Positions 42,399 to 56,100 of a stretch of DNA of 64,000 nucleotides are shown one piece after another; the first letter of the stretch is position 1; every line of letters begins with the position of its first letter. This DNA comes from Paragorgia papillata. Lineage: Eukaryota > Cnidaria > Anthozoa > Scleralcyonacea > Coralliidae. Location of the stretch: contig JAWNZC010000280.1 of NCBI GenBank assembly GCA_035771165.1, forward strand, positions 186,001 to 250,000, in the 5' to 3' direction. Position numbers and translations under genes: made by a program. Below the pieces are notes generated by a model. It was given only the letters and a program-made list of their open reading frames with translations, ran no database searches and was not told the origin of the DNA.

Positions 42399-42443
42399 GA
42401 AATTTGGATGAGAAATTAATAAAAATCTGACCATAAGATTCTT

Positions 42444-42971
42444 TGTGTAAACAAAATGCTTCATTGCACTCATTATCCTTATTTTATGCAAACATTTTTG
42501 GATAATTTTGGTACGAGTGCAATAATCAAACATTTCATTCATTCATACATGTGTAAGGCTCATGAGCTAGCCTGGTTAGTGGGATGACTTTTTTTTTAAA
42601 CATCTCTATAATAACCTGCTAATGGTCCAGTATATGCAATCTCTGAATGCCATCTTGTTTTTTAGGTGAAAGATCTAAACAGCAACTGGATGTGAGACTC
42701 GTCGACTCAATTTCAAAGGAGGTCCTGTTTTTCTTTTTATCTTTTAGAATTTTTACAAAGAGCTTTACTTATTTTATAGGATATTAAAAAAATAAAAATA
42801 TCTTGATTTCTCTAAAAGCCATGACATATTTCCAGGGGGGGGGGGGGGGTGTCTTGGGATATCCATTGTGATGCACAGTACTATATAGTATGACTAGTAT
42901 TGTTACCTTAATTGTAATTTAACAGAGTTTGGTGGACGTTCGTCAAGCTCAATTACTCAAAATAAGATTTC
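42444..42971. other. no firm gene; exon-like segment near 42667; G run at 42835-42849
   Basis: TTTTTTAG at 42658-42665 could be an acceptor followed by open sequence (ERSKQQLDVRLVDSISK), but no donor is clear. A G homopolymer of about 15 lies at 42835-42849. Confidence 0.3.
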
Positions 42972-43047
42972 TGAGCCCCAGACAGGGTTCGAACCTGCAA
43001 CCTTCTAATGACCGGTTAGACGCTCTAACCATTGAGCCACTGAGGAT
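42972..43047 (-). tRNA. tRNA-like sequence (SINE head or tRNA pseudogene)
   Basis: The minus strand has an A box (TGGCTCAATGG), a B box (GGTTCGAACCC), D-arm, anticodon stem TCTAA/TTAGA with loop CCGGTCA, T-arm and a partly paired acceptor (TCCTCAG/CTGGGGC). The base before the anticodon is C instead of the universal T, and anticodon GGU is not normal in eukaryotes. It is therefore probably the tRNA-derived head of a SINE. Confidence 0.6.
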
Positions 43048-43154
43048 CAGATGGAGAGCTAAATTCATAGTCATATGACGTGCTCCTAAGTGGTAGCGTT
43101 TGCATATGAGATGTTGTTAAAGTGACATGATAAGTTGTACATATACATGTAGTT

Positions 43155-43226
43155 GCGAGCTTGGTGTAATGTAACAGACATTCAGTGGATGTTTGTTCAT
43201 TCTGTTACATTACACCAAGCTCGCAA
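43155..43226. repeat. hairpin GAGCTTGGTGTAATGTAACAG
   Basis: GAGCTTGGTGTAATGTAACAGA at the left is mirrored by TCTGTTACATTACACCAAGCTC, with a 25-bp loop. Confidence 0.85.
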
Positions 43227-43443
43227 ATATACCACATGCACTACATGTATTAATGTACAATTTATGTCACTTTAATTGTAATTAATATACTCATTAATAA
43301 TTCACGACGAAAATTCAAAAGAAATCAATACCGTAGCAGTGGTTGTAAATCGGATACAGCATTGTCCTGATTTACATAAACTTTAGCTTTGATTTTCTCG
43401 GCTAAAACAGACCGTATCCCCAAAATAGTTGGTGAACTTGATT

Positions 43444-43726
43444 ACTTAGATGCATTTGTATTTTAAGAAAGTGCAGGGTCATTCTGTATGAGGGACAAGA
43501 TAAAAATCCCGAAATGAGAAGAGTTCTTCTTACGCATGAAGTTATGTGCAGGTATTGGAGTAAAATTAGTATAAATAACCCTGACTGGGTTCTTCTGAGA
43601 AATAAAATCATATCTGATGTTAGACAGATTAGCAAATATATTAATTTATGGCGTGCTTCATCTTTTTCAATGCCTTGGAAGTTCGGCGGGAAATTCAATA
43701 AATCTTATCAAAAGTTGTTTTTGTAA
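43444..43726 (+). pseudogene. unidentified coding fragment
   Basis: Open after a TGA at 43441. Reads [40 protein letters not shown] and [20 protein letters not shown], ending with TAA. Residue composition looks protein-like (W, C and aromatic positions spread normally), but I know no family. It could be a terminal exon or a transposon relic. Confidence 0.3.
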
Positions 43727-45407
43727 ACTTTTTTATACCTGGTAGATTCGCGCCTAGATTCGTCGAATTTTACTTTTGCGCAATCTCTGGGCATAAAAAG
43801 GAAATTAAGGGAAGATGCATTGCCTAAAATTATTTTAGCTGGAACTGTTTCACTGACTGAGTTATTGCTGAACAGATGGACTATACTATAGTGTCTCATA
43901 CTGAATCTACTATAATAATCTGATATTGTCAAAACTTTAAACGTCCAACACTTTAAACACTTAAAAACAGTTATTAATGGATTAGATGATCTCTTTCTTC
44001 GTTAGGAAACAGATACATGGATATATCCTTTTAGTTTCTTGATTATTGGCGGAACTAACTAAGTTACGACCGCCAGAAACACAACGTCTTCCTCCGCGAC
44101 AGCGTTTATCACTATAAGTAGAACACGCCGTGATGAAGCACGTTCATCCTTTGACGTCACACGGCATCAACATGGCTGACCAAAAGTTCGCACAGGAAGT
44201 GCCAAAAATCAAATTTAATATGACAATATGAAATCAATGTGAAATTGACAAGACTCAACCCGTCTTGTGATTGGTTCGCTTTTGTGGGCGTGATTCAAAA
44301 AAAGCATAGAATGTCTGCTGGCCGTATTTTTAACTTCAAACCCGCAACCTCCCGGGGATATAGGGAAGTCCCTTATATACTTACATACTTCGGGATTTTT
44401 TGCTATTCTCCCCCTCCCCCTATTGACAATGTCGAGTGAATTTTTTCAGGAAACCATGTAGTCTGATATCATGGTAGCAACATTGTTTTGTGGGGAAGGG
44501 GGGGGGGGGCGAATAGGATGTCTCGATAATTTTTGCACAAGATTGTAGCACGGCCTTGTACGCACACCATAATACGCACACCCTAGTACGCACACACACC
44601 CCTGTGCGCACACAACCTCGTACGCACACAACCTCAGTACATTGTATGACGTCATGACTTCACACAATCTGAATACTAATTACTTCCGGTGGCATATAGG
44701 GGCCTATAACTACTGAAATTATCTCAGTTCGTCTAACTTTGGAACCAATGACATAACGAAGAGTGATTTCTAAAGGTGGACTTTTTTGGGACACACCCTG
44801 TATGTAAGGAACTTGTCGTTTCAACGTTTGGTGTTATTTGATGTTGTGTTATAATTTGCTACTTATAGACCAAAAACGAACGTCCTGTCAGTAGCTGTAG
44901 GAAGCATAGCTGAAAAGCCGACTTCCTTCTGAACAAAGAAATTGCTGCATTATATGTAAGTTACAAATACGTCATGCCTTACCAGCTTTAAAAGGGAATG
45001 GAATGTTTCGAACAGAAACTACAATATTTTGTCGACTAATCGTTGAAAATTTACAATGTTTAATTGTCTTGGATTAGTGAGACTAAAACAGCAAAGCCGC
45101 ATTGTAACAAAAACGTTTGTGAAAAGGTGAAATTTCCGCAAAATTCGGTTTTCAGTCAAAATAAAACTGAGTTTTAAATTGACTTTTTATGGCCTTTTAT
45201 ATTATCAAAATACCGAGTCATTTAATTTTATTGAGTAATAAAGAACAACGACCCAGAAGACATAAACTGGGTCTGGGAAACCGAGTTTAAACTGTCCTTT
45301 TGGTTGGATTTTAGTGAACAAAAAAGACTTCGCTACGAAAGTAGAAAAACACAACAACCAAAACGATTCGCCGGCTTGTGAAAGGATTTAATGCTATGTT
45401 ATAAAAG
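43727..45407. other. no gene seen; CG-ACAC repeat at 44560-44640
   Basis: Contains a TACGCACACA-type short repeat (44558-44632) and a G10 run near 44500. No recognisable gene. Confidence 0.4.
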
Positions 45408-45593
45408 AAATGGCTCATGGTTTAGCGTGCTCCATCGAGTTATGGATGCACTTGGGAAATTGGGAGAGCATTCAAAAATCTAGAGTTGGTCTCGGCTACG
45501 CCTCGACCAACTCTTACGATTTTTTCGTGCTCTCCCAATTTCCCGCGTGCATCCATAACTCGATGGAGCACGCTAAACCATGAGCCATTTCTT
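45408..45593. mobile_element. near-perfect hairpin MITE, 186 bp
   Basis: AAGAAATGGCTCATGGTTTA...TTGGGAGAGCA (45406-45463) is mirrored by TGCTCTCCCAATTTC...TAAACCATGAGCCATTTCTT (to 45594). The loop itself has AAGTTGGTCTCGGC-like inverted parts. Confidence 0.9.
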
Positions 45594-45689
45594 AAATATA
45601 TATAAATATTTTTTTAATATTATGAGGATTATAAACTCGGGTGATGAATAATAATAATGATGTAAATGGCTACTCCGAGTAACGAACCA

Positions 45690-45749
45690 TACCGGACAAG
45701 TAGAGAAAAACTCTACTTGACCCGGCTGCGATTCGAACCCGCGACATTC

Positions 45750-45802
<53 letters not shown>

Positions 45803-45852
45803 CTCAGTGGTCAGAGCGCTGCACTGCCAGGGTCGCGGGTTCAATTCCAGCC
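45690..45852. mobile_element. two tRNA-derived SINE ends around a (TA)n tract
   Basis: Left piece (minus strand) has the B box GGTTCGAATC and GCAGCCGGGTCAAGTAGAG. Right piece (plus strand) has TAGCTCAGTGGTCAGAGCGC (A box) and GGGTTCAATTCC (B box). They are head pieces in opposite orientation with 45752-45800 (TA)n between them. Confidence 0.7.
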
Positions 45853-46155
45853 TATGTATATATATATATATATAGACATATATATTAAAAACTTATGAGT
45901 TATGTTGACTAGTAAATACTATTTCAAGTTTGGTTGAAGTATAGTTATAATGTCATTTTCTTTCATTTCTCTGACCATGCAGTCTGTTTGCATTACCGCA
46001 TTGGTATATTGGGTTTCGTCTTCACATGGTACGTTAACCTGAAGCTCGATTTCTTGCAAATCTAACTCTACATACAGCTTTTTATAATCTGTAGTACCAA
46101 CAGACTCTGCTAAAAAATATATCTGATCTGGAATGCCATGAAGTGGAAAAATTAC

Positions 46156-46497
46156 GTCTTAAAGTGCCTATGTCATCCTCGGGGACTTTACAAATTTGTA
46201 CTAATTGGAACATTCTAAGAAGATTTGTAATATATCTTCTCAGGCGAAAATGTCATCTTCATGGACTTTTTTGCAGTTAAAGTTACCGGACATGACGTTA
46301 AATGAGGAATTTTTGAAGCAAGAAACAAAAGAAAACTGATTTGCATTGCCTCATTTGACGTCACGTCCGGTAACTTTGACAGCGAAAAACTACATGAAGA
46401 TGAAATTTTCGTCTGACAAGATATATTATGATTTTTCTCAGGAAGGCCCAAATATTACGAATGGGTAAAATCCCCAATGATGATATAGGCACTTTAA
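46156..46497. mobile_element. MITE with AAAGTGCCTAT ends
   Basis: TTAAAGTGCCTATGTCATC at the left, GATGATATAGGCACTTTAA at the right. Inner parts also pair (GAAAATGTCATCTTCATG / CATGAAGATGAAATTTTCG; GTTACCGGACATGACGTTAAATGAG and its mirror). Length 340 bp. Confidence 0.85.
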
Positions 46498-46578
46498 AAG
46501 AACTTACGTTCAATTCTTCCCTATGATCACACAATTATACCTATTAAACAATTCTTCCCTAACAATTACACCTAATTA

Positions 46579-47100
46579 TTAGAAACAAACATCATCGCCC
46601 TTAACCGACTCAATTTGACCATCTGACAACAATTGTGAAGCGTCTGAAACGTAGAATTTCCCAGCTTGGAATTCACGAGCCAGTAGTGCGGTGGATTCAG
46701 CCAATCGGGTCATCACATCATTTGCAGGAAAGGGAGTAAGGAGTACGCATTTCCAGTCTTTGCGTGCACTTTCAAAAAACGATTTTTTAGTGTAGAGAAA
46801 CGCCGAACTAACCGTACATTGGATGAAATATACTTCCTCCATGGACAGAATAATGTCTACACCTTCCATGTGTTTAGTGACATAACATACATTCTTTTCC
46901 GTTTCAAATTCAGCAGGCAAACGCTTTTCTGCCCTATGCTCCGTTTTCAGTATGGTACTGCAAAAGGGAATATCTTCCTCGTTTCCCAACTTGTCTACTA
47001 ATTTCATCGATACAGTCGGCTGCCCATATACTATTTGAGAAATAGAGAACAAGTATGCTTCATTAATGGACAGATTATAGGGCAAAGGCATAGCCAAATA
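46579..47100 (-). CDS. NTPase gene last exon, nuclease-like C-terminus
   Basis: 174 codons to TAA. Contains NVCYVTKHMEGVDIILSMEE then VYFIQCTVSSAFLYTKKSF. The D, then Q-x-T on a hydrophobic strand, fits the PD-(D/E)XK-type nuclease core of RHS/Crinkler proteins, with a basic KK after it. The rest (LLTPFPANDV, FYVSDASQLL) resembles the end of that fold. Acceptor ATATGTAG. Confidence 0.65.
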   Translation of the reverse strand, partial: YLAMPLPYNLSINEAYLFSISQIVYGQPTVSMKLVDKLGNEEDIPFCSTILKTEHRAEKRLPAEFETEKNVCYVTKHMEGVDIILSMEEVYFIQCTVSSAFLYTKKSFFESARKDWKCVLLTPFPANDVMTRLAESTALLAREFQAGKFYVSDASQLLSDGQIESVKGDDVCF

Positions 47101-50100
47101 CTACATATTTGATTTGTATAGTTGATACATAATAACACATTTTTTTTAAATAACATATCACAGTAAAATACAATACAATAGTAACTCTGAAAACAGTAAC
47201 CATTTTGATAATGGTTTATTCTACAGTAGAATAAACCATTATCAAAATGGTTACTGTTTTTAGAGGTTACTTGTATTGTACTTTATCAGAACAAAATACT
47301 CAGTGGTTCCCACAATAATATAATGCTGCTCACTAGTATGAAACATTTCCTCGTTCACAGCTTCACATTGAGGTTTGTTTTCTTGGACTGCAGATAAAAC
47401 ATGCACTATCATGTCCATCATGTAAGACATTGTCATCGAAGAGCTTGTGTCTGTAGCTCGTATACTTGAAATGAAATTGTCAACAGGATAACACTTGTGA
47501 AAATGTGTGGCGAAAATTTATAGACCCTAAATTGTTATATAACTGGGCAGCCTTGTTCAAAGTTAACCTGCCGTCTATGATATTGCCATGTATAAGCAAA
47601 GTGACTTCAGATCGATAGCTATACCGTACTCTCGCTGTTGGGTTGTCCAGGCCAAAAACCATTTGGACAGCACAATTTTACAATATTAGTGCTAATATAA
47701 AACCGAAAAAGCTTAAAAGCTTTTTAAATTTTATACAAGACGCATGCTCAGACAAAATTTGGCGGTATAAAACGTGAAATTGAAAGTTTACTTTTGTTTC
47801 ACCCATTCACCCTGAAAATGATCTATAAATGCATTATGGTTACAGAGATTTAAACTTCCTAATGCTAAACCAATTTTTGCGGTCTTTTTTTCACGCATAG
47901 TTTGTGACAACTCCTCATAAAAGCGCACGACATAATCTCGCGACATATTAACTTAAACACAAATTGCTAGGATGCCAGTGTTTCTCTAGTCTCCAGTGTC
48001 AGCTCGGCACGCTGAATATGGGGTTTTTCCCATTAGTATATCGTCGATTGTCGGTAAACTTTTGTAAAAAATAACATACGAAATTTCATATGTACTCTTC
48101 AGAATCGGAGGCAATAAAGATTATCTATCTAAATAAAGTTTACCTACCCAACGCCCAGTGTACGAAGTTCTCAAACATATATCCGCGAACAACACCGCCA
48201 CCTTCCATCTTATATAACTTGATCTGACTGAGCTGAAAAAAATAAAATAACCTTAAAAGTCAACGACTTAGATTGTGCAGTTTACACCTGTTGAAAAGGA
48301 CTTCCTTGTTCAAAAAAGTTGACAGGAGGGGCTATGACTCATACCGTTAATTCCCGAACAATTTCATTTCGGTAAAGATAACATCCGATGACATCCTGTG
48401 CGAGAGGAGACACTGCTGTTACTTTCGAACCGAAGCCTTTAGGATTTTCTTGCTTTAGTAAAGTCCACGCCAGCCACTCCTTTACAATGCCGTATGTCCC
48501 CGACAGTTGTCCTTGTGTAAGTCCATCCATGCAACATAACGCTATTGCATTCAAATGAGCGAGTCTACGACCATAACTATGATTCTCAACATTTGTCAAA
48601 TCACTGCTCAGAACATCCATTAAGTGTTCCTGCGCAGCCCATTTGAAATTTTCAAATGTAGATTCAGGATGAACAGTTGCGTCTATGAAGTCTTCAACTA
48701 ATCCAGGAACAAACCCAATGTATTTCAAAAACTGCTCTTTCTTGGACTGCAAAATATAAACAAACAAATGATGTAAGTGCTTATAAGACACACCACGTGT
48801 AGCGAAGTGAGATAAAAATTGGGCAACTGCGCATACAAGTGCGCACAGCCACAATGCAACGCGACGCTAAAAATTTGCTTTTTTACTGCCTACTGCACAA
48901 ATTAGGGCGCTGCTTCGCTCGCTCACTTCAGGCTAGCCTGTGTTCCAGTCCACTACACCGAAGTGAGTGGACTGTGCAATAATCTCAAATTTCTCGTCCA
49001 ACGTTCGAGATAATTTATTCACAATTCAACTGGATATAAAACATAATTACAAAATAAAGCGAGCAAGTGAAGCCGCGTAGCGAATACAAATCAACTTCAA
49101 ATAAAATCGGTTTCGTGAAAGCATGAAGTCCATGAAATCCTGCATAATATATTATTTATTTAGAGTTGCCAAATCAGAAGGATTTATAAAATGCGTTGAT
49201 CACAGACACTTTGTATTTGCGGCATATGATGCTTGATTTACACCTTCTGAATTTTGACGGGAAAAAAGCCATACAATATGTATGCTTCTCTTTAAAGTCT
49301 AACTTTGAAGTCGTGGATACAAGCCAGAGAAAAAACACGACGCAAAATTAGGGCAGAAAACCTGATTAATTGTTTGTTGTCACAAACCCACGGAGCGAGT
49401 CAAGCGACTGGATTTTCTATAGCTCATTGGTGCGTTAAGAAATATACTTTCCCTATTGCAAAAGCTTTTATCAATTTGATTTGATCATCAATTTTTACAA
49501 ATTTTATTTGAATAGGATAAATTATGAATTTGCGTAATATTTGCTGAGTCATGCATAAATTTACCCTACTTTGGTGGACATGCTGGACGAGAAATTTGAG
49601 ATTATTGCACAGTCCACACACTTCGGTGTAGTGGACTGGAACACAGGCTAGCTTCAGGCTAGCTCGCACCGCAGCAATTATATCTCAACCGTAAATTGTC
49701 CAATCAGATAGCTCGATTTGTACCATGGAGTTGCATTTTCACTTCGAATACCCCTAATAGATAAAACAATGGGATATATCATCCCTTGGGGGTAATATTT
49801 CATCGAATTCCCCTCGCTCCAGGTCTATAAATGATAAATATGTTAATATTACGTACCTGGGATTCGGTATTGTTCGACTAAAAAAAAGTTCAAACGAAAT
49901 ATTAGATAAAACAATGGCAGCACTGCTGATAAAAACTAACCAACACCGCGGAAAAAACGTCTGCGCATGCGCCAAATTTTAAAAATATGGTGGAAAATTT
50001 GAATATCAATTTGTGTACACTCAATGTTCACAAAATTGAATACTTCATGTAAACAGAATGAAAAATTCAAGATGGCGGTCGATATCGAAGAAACGTGAAT

Positions 50101-53100
50101 GCGTCAAAAAGAAAATCATCCGCCAAAAACAATGTCGTAGATGTACAATAATTAGACAAAAACCACGCCGAAACAAAACAAACACAAGACCTAGAATCCA
50201 ATCCGCGGTAATTTGATGCGCGTTGTGAAAAGCCCAAAGGCCCCGTCTTGTTCATTAATACTTCGAGAACAAGTGTAATTTCCTATTAATATCATTATAG
50301 TCAATTTACTACACAAAAAATAAACATTTTATTATTAAAAAACAGAGTTTTAATGTTGTTTTGTATTTCCCGCTGGCGAATCGCGGGCGCAGACGCGTGC
50401 AAATTAAAAATTAATTACACACTGTGGTATTAATGTTTAATTTGCACACTTCTTGGACCTTTTTAACCAATCAGAATCGCGTAAATTGACTATAATGATA
50501 TTAAAAACAAAAAACAAACGAGAAAATATAGAAAACAAGTAGACTAGACATTAATTGGAAGCTCCTGGCATTTAGAGTATGGAATGAAAGATAATTTCTG
50601 TGAAAAATTGTTATTTTAACCGGGACGACTTCGAAAATTTAGTGCAAAATTGTTCAAAACAAAAGTTCAAACCAAAAACTTAAGAAAACTTCTTAACCAA
50701 CTCAAATTGTAGATTAAATTAAAGAAACTGTCGTTGCTTAGTTGATAATAAAATGGTTCAGACGATAAATTTGTCAACAGTCACCTTTAGGTCCAACCTC
50801 GTACCCAGGGTCTTACCTGCGCTCCCCCGCCCCCGCCCACCGCAGCGGGGGGAGCGGAGGTAAGACCCTGGGTACGAGGTTGCTTTAGGTCATGTTCCAA
50901 TCTCGTACCCAGAGCCTGCGATCCTTTAGGTCTGTACCAAGGATCAGAGGCTCTGGGAAACTGCGATGAAACTTGTCATCTGATTGGTTAGTTTAAAAAC
51001 AGTAAAATTTCAAATAATGTGCACGTTGCTAACTTGTTTAATCGATTTCTCGACGCTTTGTAACACATAATTATACACGATAGACCCAAAATACAATTGA
51101 ACACATGAAATAATTAAAAACAGCAACAAGTTAGAACTATTATATAGTTTATACAAGTTAGAAATATTATTATTCTCCTGCTTCGTCGCCAAACAAACGT
51201 CCATCGTCTGACTCGTCTCGTAATTCTTCGCAGTTCCGTCTCAGAACTTTAGAATTATATTAGACAATACAAGGTCGATGTAGTTTGGCCAAAATTCCTG
51301 ACAGAAAGTACAATTCCTTACCTGAGCGGCTGAGCCGATCACTGCCGAGCGCCGACGGCGACGCGGACATATAAAACACTCTCGTTAAATCGCCCAGTTG
51401 ACGATTTAGAGAAAAGCTAAGAAAGACCATTTGTATTGTAGCGCTTTGTCAAGAGCTTTGTAAAACATACTGGGCCATTCTTTATCGGTAAACAAATATT
51501 TTCCTTGGTCTTCGAACAAGCTAAAGATCGTCGATGACAGTAACAAATTATAGGGAACTGGGAACCAGAGGACTGGGAACAAAAACCCAATTTTGGGGTC
51601 TTTTTCATCGGAGTTTCCCAGAGCCTCCGTTCCTTGGTACAGACCAAAAGGATCGCAGGCTCTGGGTACGAGATTGGTCATGTTCCTGTAGAATACTTAA
51701 ACTTTCTGGCTGTATTTATTCCTAGTTTTTAGAATGGCATATTTAGAATGGAACGGAACTCAAAAAGGTCGTATTTTTGCATTCTTTCATAGATATCTGG
51801 AATTTCCTTCGGCACACATAAAGCTAATGTATAGGTTAAAAAATTGTAGGAACCAATTTTTTTAAAATCGATTGGAAAAAACCATGTTTTTAAAATAAAA
51901 AAACGGCTCCCACGATTTTTTTTAAAAAAGTATTATTTTCCGCTGGCTGAGGAACGAAAGAGGCGGAAAATGTTTTCTCACACACTGCTGGGGGGCCCGA
52001 TTAGGGTGTTTGGGCGGTGCAGGTTATATTCGAGCACATTTTTGTTGTTGCTCAACCGTAGCTTGGCAAAACGTTTACGAGTATGATGTAAGTAGATATG
52101 TTGTGCTAAGCGAGCATTTGTGTGATTTATATTGTGATAAATAAATATCAAGCTTGCTGCAGCAGCTCCGCTGATGCTGCAGCAGCTCCCAGCGGTGTGT
52201 GAGAACACATATTTCGCGCGTTTTTTGTCTTAAAGTTTAAAAAAATTTAACCGAAGGAAACAAAAGAAAGATGCATTTATTGTGTGACGTCAGAAAAATC
52301 AGGATTTCACCAGCCTCTGGGCGAAATCATTAAATCTAAATTTAAATCTAAACTCTGTAAAGTGAATAAAACAATATAAAGATGTCATACCCTTTCGAAT
52401 ATTTTCCTTGCAACGTTTTCATCCGGATTTAGCACACATATGAAGAAGTCGCCAGCGTTTAACTTGATTCTCGTCTCGTCTCGCAAATCAACAAGTCCAT
52501 GTCTAGACGATGCACACACAAGACGCGCTGCCCGGAGGTGCTGAAGAGATGACAATTTAATTAAGCAGGATGATCGCGTGGCGAGTGCGTGGAATGTCCC
52601 ACGCAACCTCCACGGTCAAAACAAAACAAAAATTTGCTGGGATTTTTTTCTAAAAATTGCCAATTCTGAAGGAGTTGTAATGGAAACAAAGTTAGGCTTG
52701 CTTACACATTATTTCCACAATAAAGGCCTATTAATGCAAATCGCGCATTTTTTTCGACATCGTGGCAATATTTGACATCTATGGGGTATTTAGAACTCTA
52801 CAGTAGAACTAAAAAACGATGTCTGTGTCCTATCTTTTTATTTCATATATCAATAGGGAATGATGAATCGTGTTCAAAATTTGAAGATAGGTCACCGATG
52901 AAAATAGTAAAATGCAAATAAAGATAGGATAGTGCAAAGTTTCAAGGCGTGAATATAATTGCTATATTTATATTTTGCCTGTGAGTTTGTTCGATTTTTC
53001 TTTGTTCTGCAACAGGGCGCTTATATAACAAATTGATACAAGGTCAACAAGTATCAGGTGTCATTTTACCGCGTTTTTCTGTGGATTTTGTATTTATCCT

Positions 53101-56100
53101 ACTCTGCACTTTCTTGGAAGTTGACTTGGTGGGGTTTTTTTCATGCAACGACTCTGGGAATTAAACATGTGCGTCTCATTACGAACGTCGAAATGCCCGT
53201 TAGAGAAAATAAAAATTATCACAATAAAATCGATAGTTGATTACATTTCGCAAACACCCCCCGTAAAGTTTACACTATATCTATACTTCGCCCTCATCAC
53301 AATACTGCAAAGTTTCTGTGAAACTTTGCACTAAAAATGCATTATCTCTTGAAACAAACAAAATATTTCAAAAGACAACATTTGTCACTTTGTGGTGGCG
53401 GTTTCTTACGTACCCACTTCGCTTGTTTGACAAATAGATTTATCAGGCTGCGTAACTTAGATTCGTGCGCTGCCATATGTATGTTGTCAATGAACAACCA
53501 CGTAGGAGAATTGCCAGGTTTATCACAGGCAAGCTCCAAGTCCTTAGAAAGAGAGAAAACAAACGTTAATGTGTATTTCCATGCTCATTGGGTAATCTGA
53601 AAATAACAACTTTTTATTAGTTTCAAGGCGAACCTTTATAGACGACGCCAACTTGTCTACGTGTGTGCTTCTTCCAAGGTCCTGAACAGAAAACAGTTTT
53701 GTTAAGCCTGGTTTTCACGTAATTAATCGGCGATGTCTATCGGTGGTCTTTGGTGCATAAAAGAACATCGTAGAACATCAAAAAATTATTAGAAAATCAT
53801 TAAAAAATTACATCGCACAAGGCTGAATTGCGTAATTAACACATTTCTATGTAATAACATATCTAAATTTCTAAAGGGGGACGTTTTTGGGACACAGTGT
53901 AGTGACAAAATAGTGGATTAGTAATCGAGGAACCATTTACTTTTATTTCACTCACAGGTGAGTTGTGTTGTTTTCTCGATGTGGACTTATTCAGTTGGAC
54001 TTATTCAGTTGTACTTTTTGTTATAGTTTAACTAAATACTGACTTGTGTCCCAAAGGACTTTTGATTTGCATTTTTTTATTTATGACTATTAACAGAAAA
54101 TATACATCGCATTGATACGAGACGTCCCTTGGGACACGTATTGATTTTTGTTCATTACACTGTACAGTAGATCCACATCGTTATATTATGAAATAAATGT
54201 AAAACATTTATTCTGTGTGATCATACAGTTATAGAAACACTTGTAGTAGTTTGGGAGAACTCGAAATAACATGAAAAAACTCGCCCTAAGCCTAAGTGTA
54301 TTTTCCCTAACCCTTTTTTCTCATTTCGAAATGTCACTCGCCCCAGGATTCGAAGCGCAAATTATAAGTACGGCTAATCAAAATTAGAAGTACGCAGATC
54401 GTGCACAGCAGTATAGGATGAGATCTCAACAGTACTTACATAAAAATGTACACTATTCTCTTTTTGGCCTGCGGAATATTCCCTATATAACTCTTTTAGC
54501 ATGGCTGTCTTTCCCACTCCCTTGGCACCTTTAAAATAAAAGTTTCAGACACATTGCATCACTGACTAATACACCACGGCACTAATACACAATACCGTGT
54601 GTGAAATAATATTCTGGTTTAAAATAACACATTTTGATTGTTTTATATCAGTTTACATGCAATATCAGCACTATACATAGCGAAGCGCTGCGTCAAGTGT
54701 TTAGGGGTTTTCAAAACAAAAACAACAGGTTTACCAATATCGTTGCCAGGGACGTGCCGGGCGGGGGCCGTGTTCTTATTTTGGCGTTGTTTGAATATGG
54801 ATGGCGGGCTGTGTGACGTGGGGACTTCTGGGGTGTTTCGATACTGCGCCCACGTGGGGGGCCTATTGCGGGATCGGGATGACGAGCTGCTCGCGGATCG
54901 AGGTCTATTCCGCTTTTCAACCGTTTGAATTGGCTTCCATTCTTAGTGGGTAGGCCCCCTGATAATAGGGAGCTTTAGCAGTGACTACGAGTACGACTAC
55001 GAGTACGAGATTCGTCATTGTCGCCTTACGCCATCATGAAAAACTCGTAGTCCGAGATTTATCAAAGTTCGAGATTTATCAAAGTTCGACGACTACGAGT
55101 TTTGCATGATGGCGTAAGCAACCAACACAGAGTTTCGCGCGAAAACGACGAATCTCGTAGTCGTAGTTACTCGTAGTCATTGCTAAAGAATCAGTGGTGG
55201 CTTTCGGCAATTCTGATTTTCACTAAATTCTGAAAACTGAAAACCGATTTGTGTACAATTTTCAGTTTTTCACTTTTCTGCTCTGGTTGATTAACGCGAA
55301 TTTCTCACCTTTTTTCCTGTTTTGAAATATTTTTGGCATAATATTGAAATATTGGCAAAACCCGAGAAAAAGGTACCTTTTTTCAAGTTGAACCATTTAC
55401 GTTATAGTAATTATACGCCCCTCCCATTATGTCAACTCAGATGTTGTTTTGACGGTTTATAGATATATTTTAGTTATAGACAGAAGAAGGCGAAATATAG
55501 TACTACCGTCTGTGAATAAATTGTTTGAGATCGAAAATTTCATGCAGTTTTATGTTTATGTTTTACCAAATGTCGTATTTGTTCGATATTTGATTCTAAA
55601 TACTCCATATTGTTAATAGCTGGGTTTCAATCACGTGACACTTTAGCACTTGGTGGTCAACTCCAAAAGGTAACACAGTTGTTGGATCGAGTTCATTATT
55701 CATTATATGTATTCACCTTGTGTTCATTAGCAAATACAGAAAATTTAACAAAATTTGCTCGCTTCCACAAGACATTGCAAAGACACTGCAAAGTTGACCA
55801 CCAAGCGTTTCCCTATGAAAAAGGCTTAGTCAAGGTTGACAAACAGTGCCACCGAAGGAAGATTATTATTTAAACCGGACAACAATGTTTTGGCGAAAAA
55901 ATATCTATAAACCATTAAACCGTCAAAACAACATCTGATTTGACATTAATGGGAGGGGCGTATAGAAGACGGTGCCTTTTTCTCGGGTTTTGCTAACGAA
56001 GCGGCAAGCGCAAAAAAGGGGGGAAATTTTCCATTTCCACTTTCCATGAAAAAGTCGACAACGTGAAAAAGGTGAATATCGAGGCAGCGAGCATGTGATG

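Larger units (their letters stand above)
38761..42443. repeat. right arm of the giant inverted duplication
   Basis: Reverse complement of 27492-31278. Contains the mirror copies of all sub-features: MITEs (39346-39766, 40064-40332), frameshifted ORF (40360-40694), hairpin, tandem repeats (40860-41520), GGAC microsatellite (42036-42106) and LINE fragment (42120-42398). Confidence 0.93.

Noticed and set aside
42972..43047. Functional nuclear tRNA-Thr(GGU)
   Set aside because: The loop lacks the invariant T33, the acceptor pairs poorly, and GGU is not the usual eukaryotic Thr anticodon.
53337..53600. Plus-strand 87-codon frame
   Set aside because: It is antisense to the Walker B exon, which has correct splice sites and phase.
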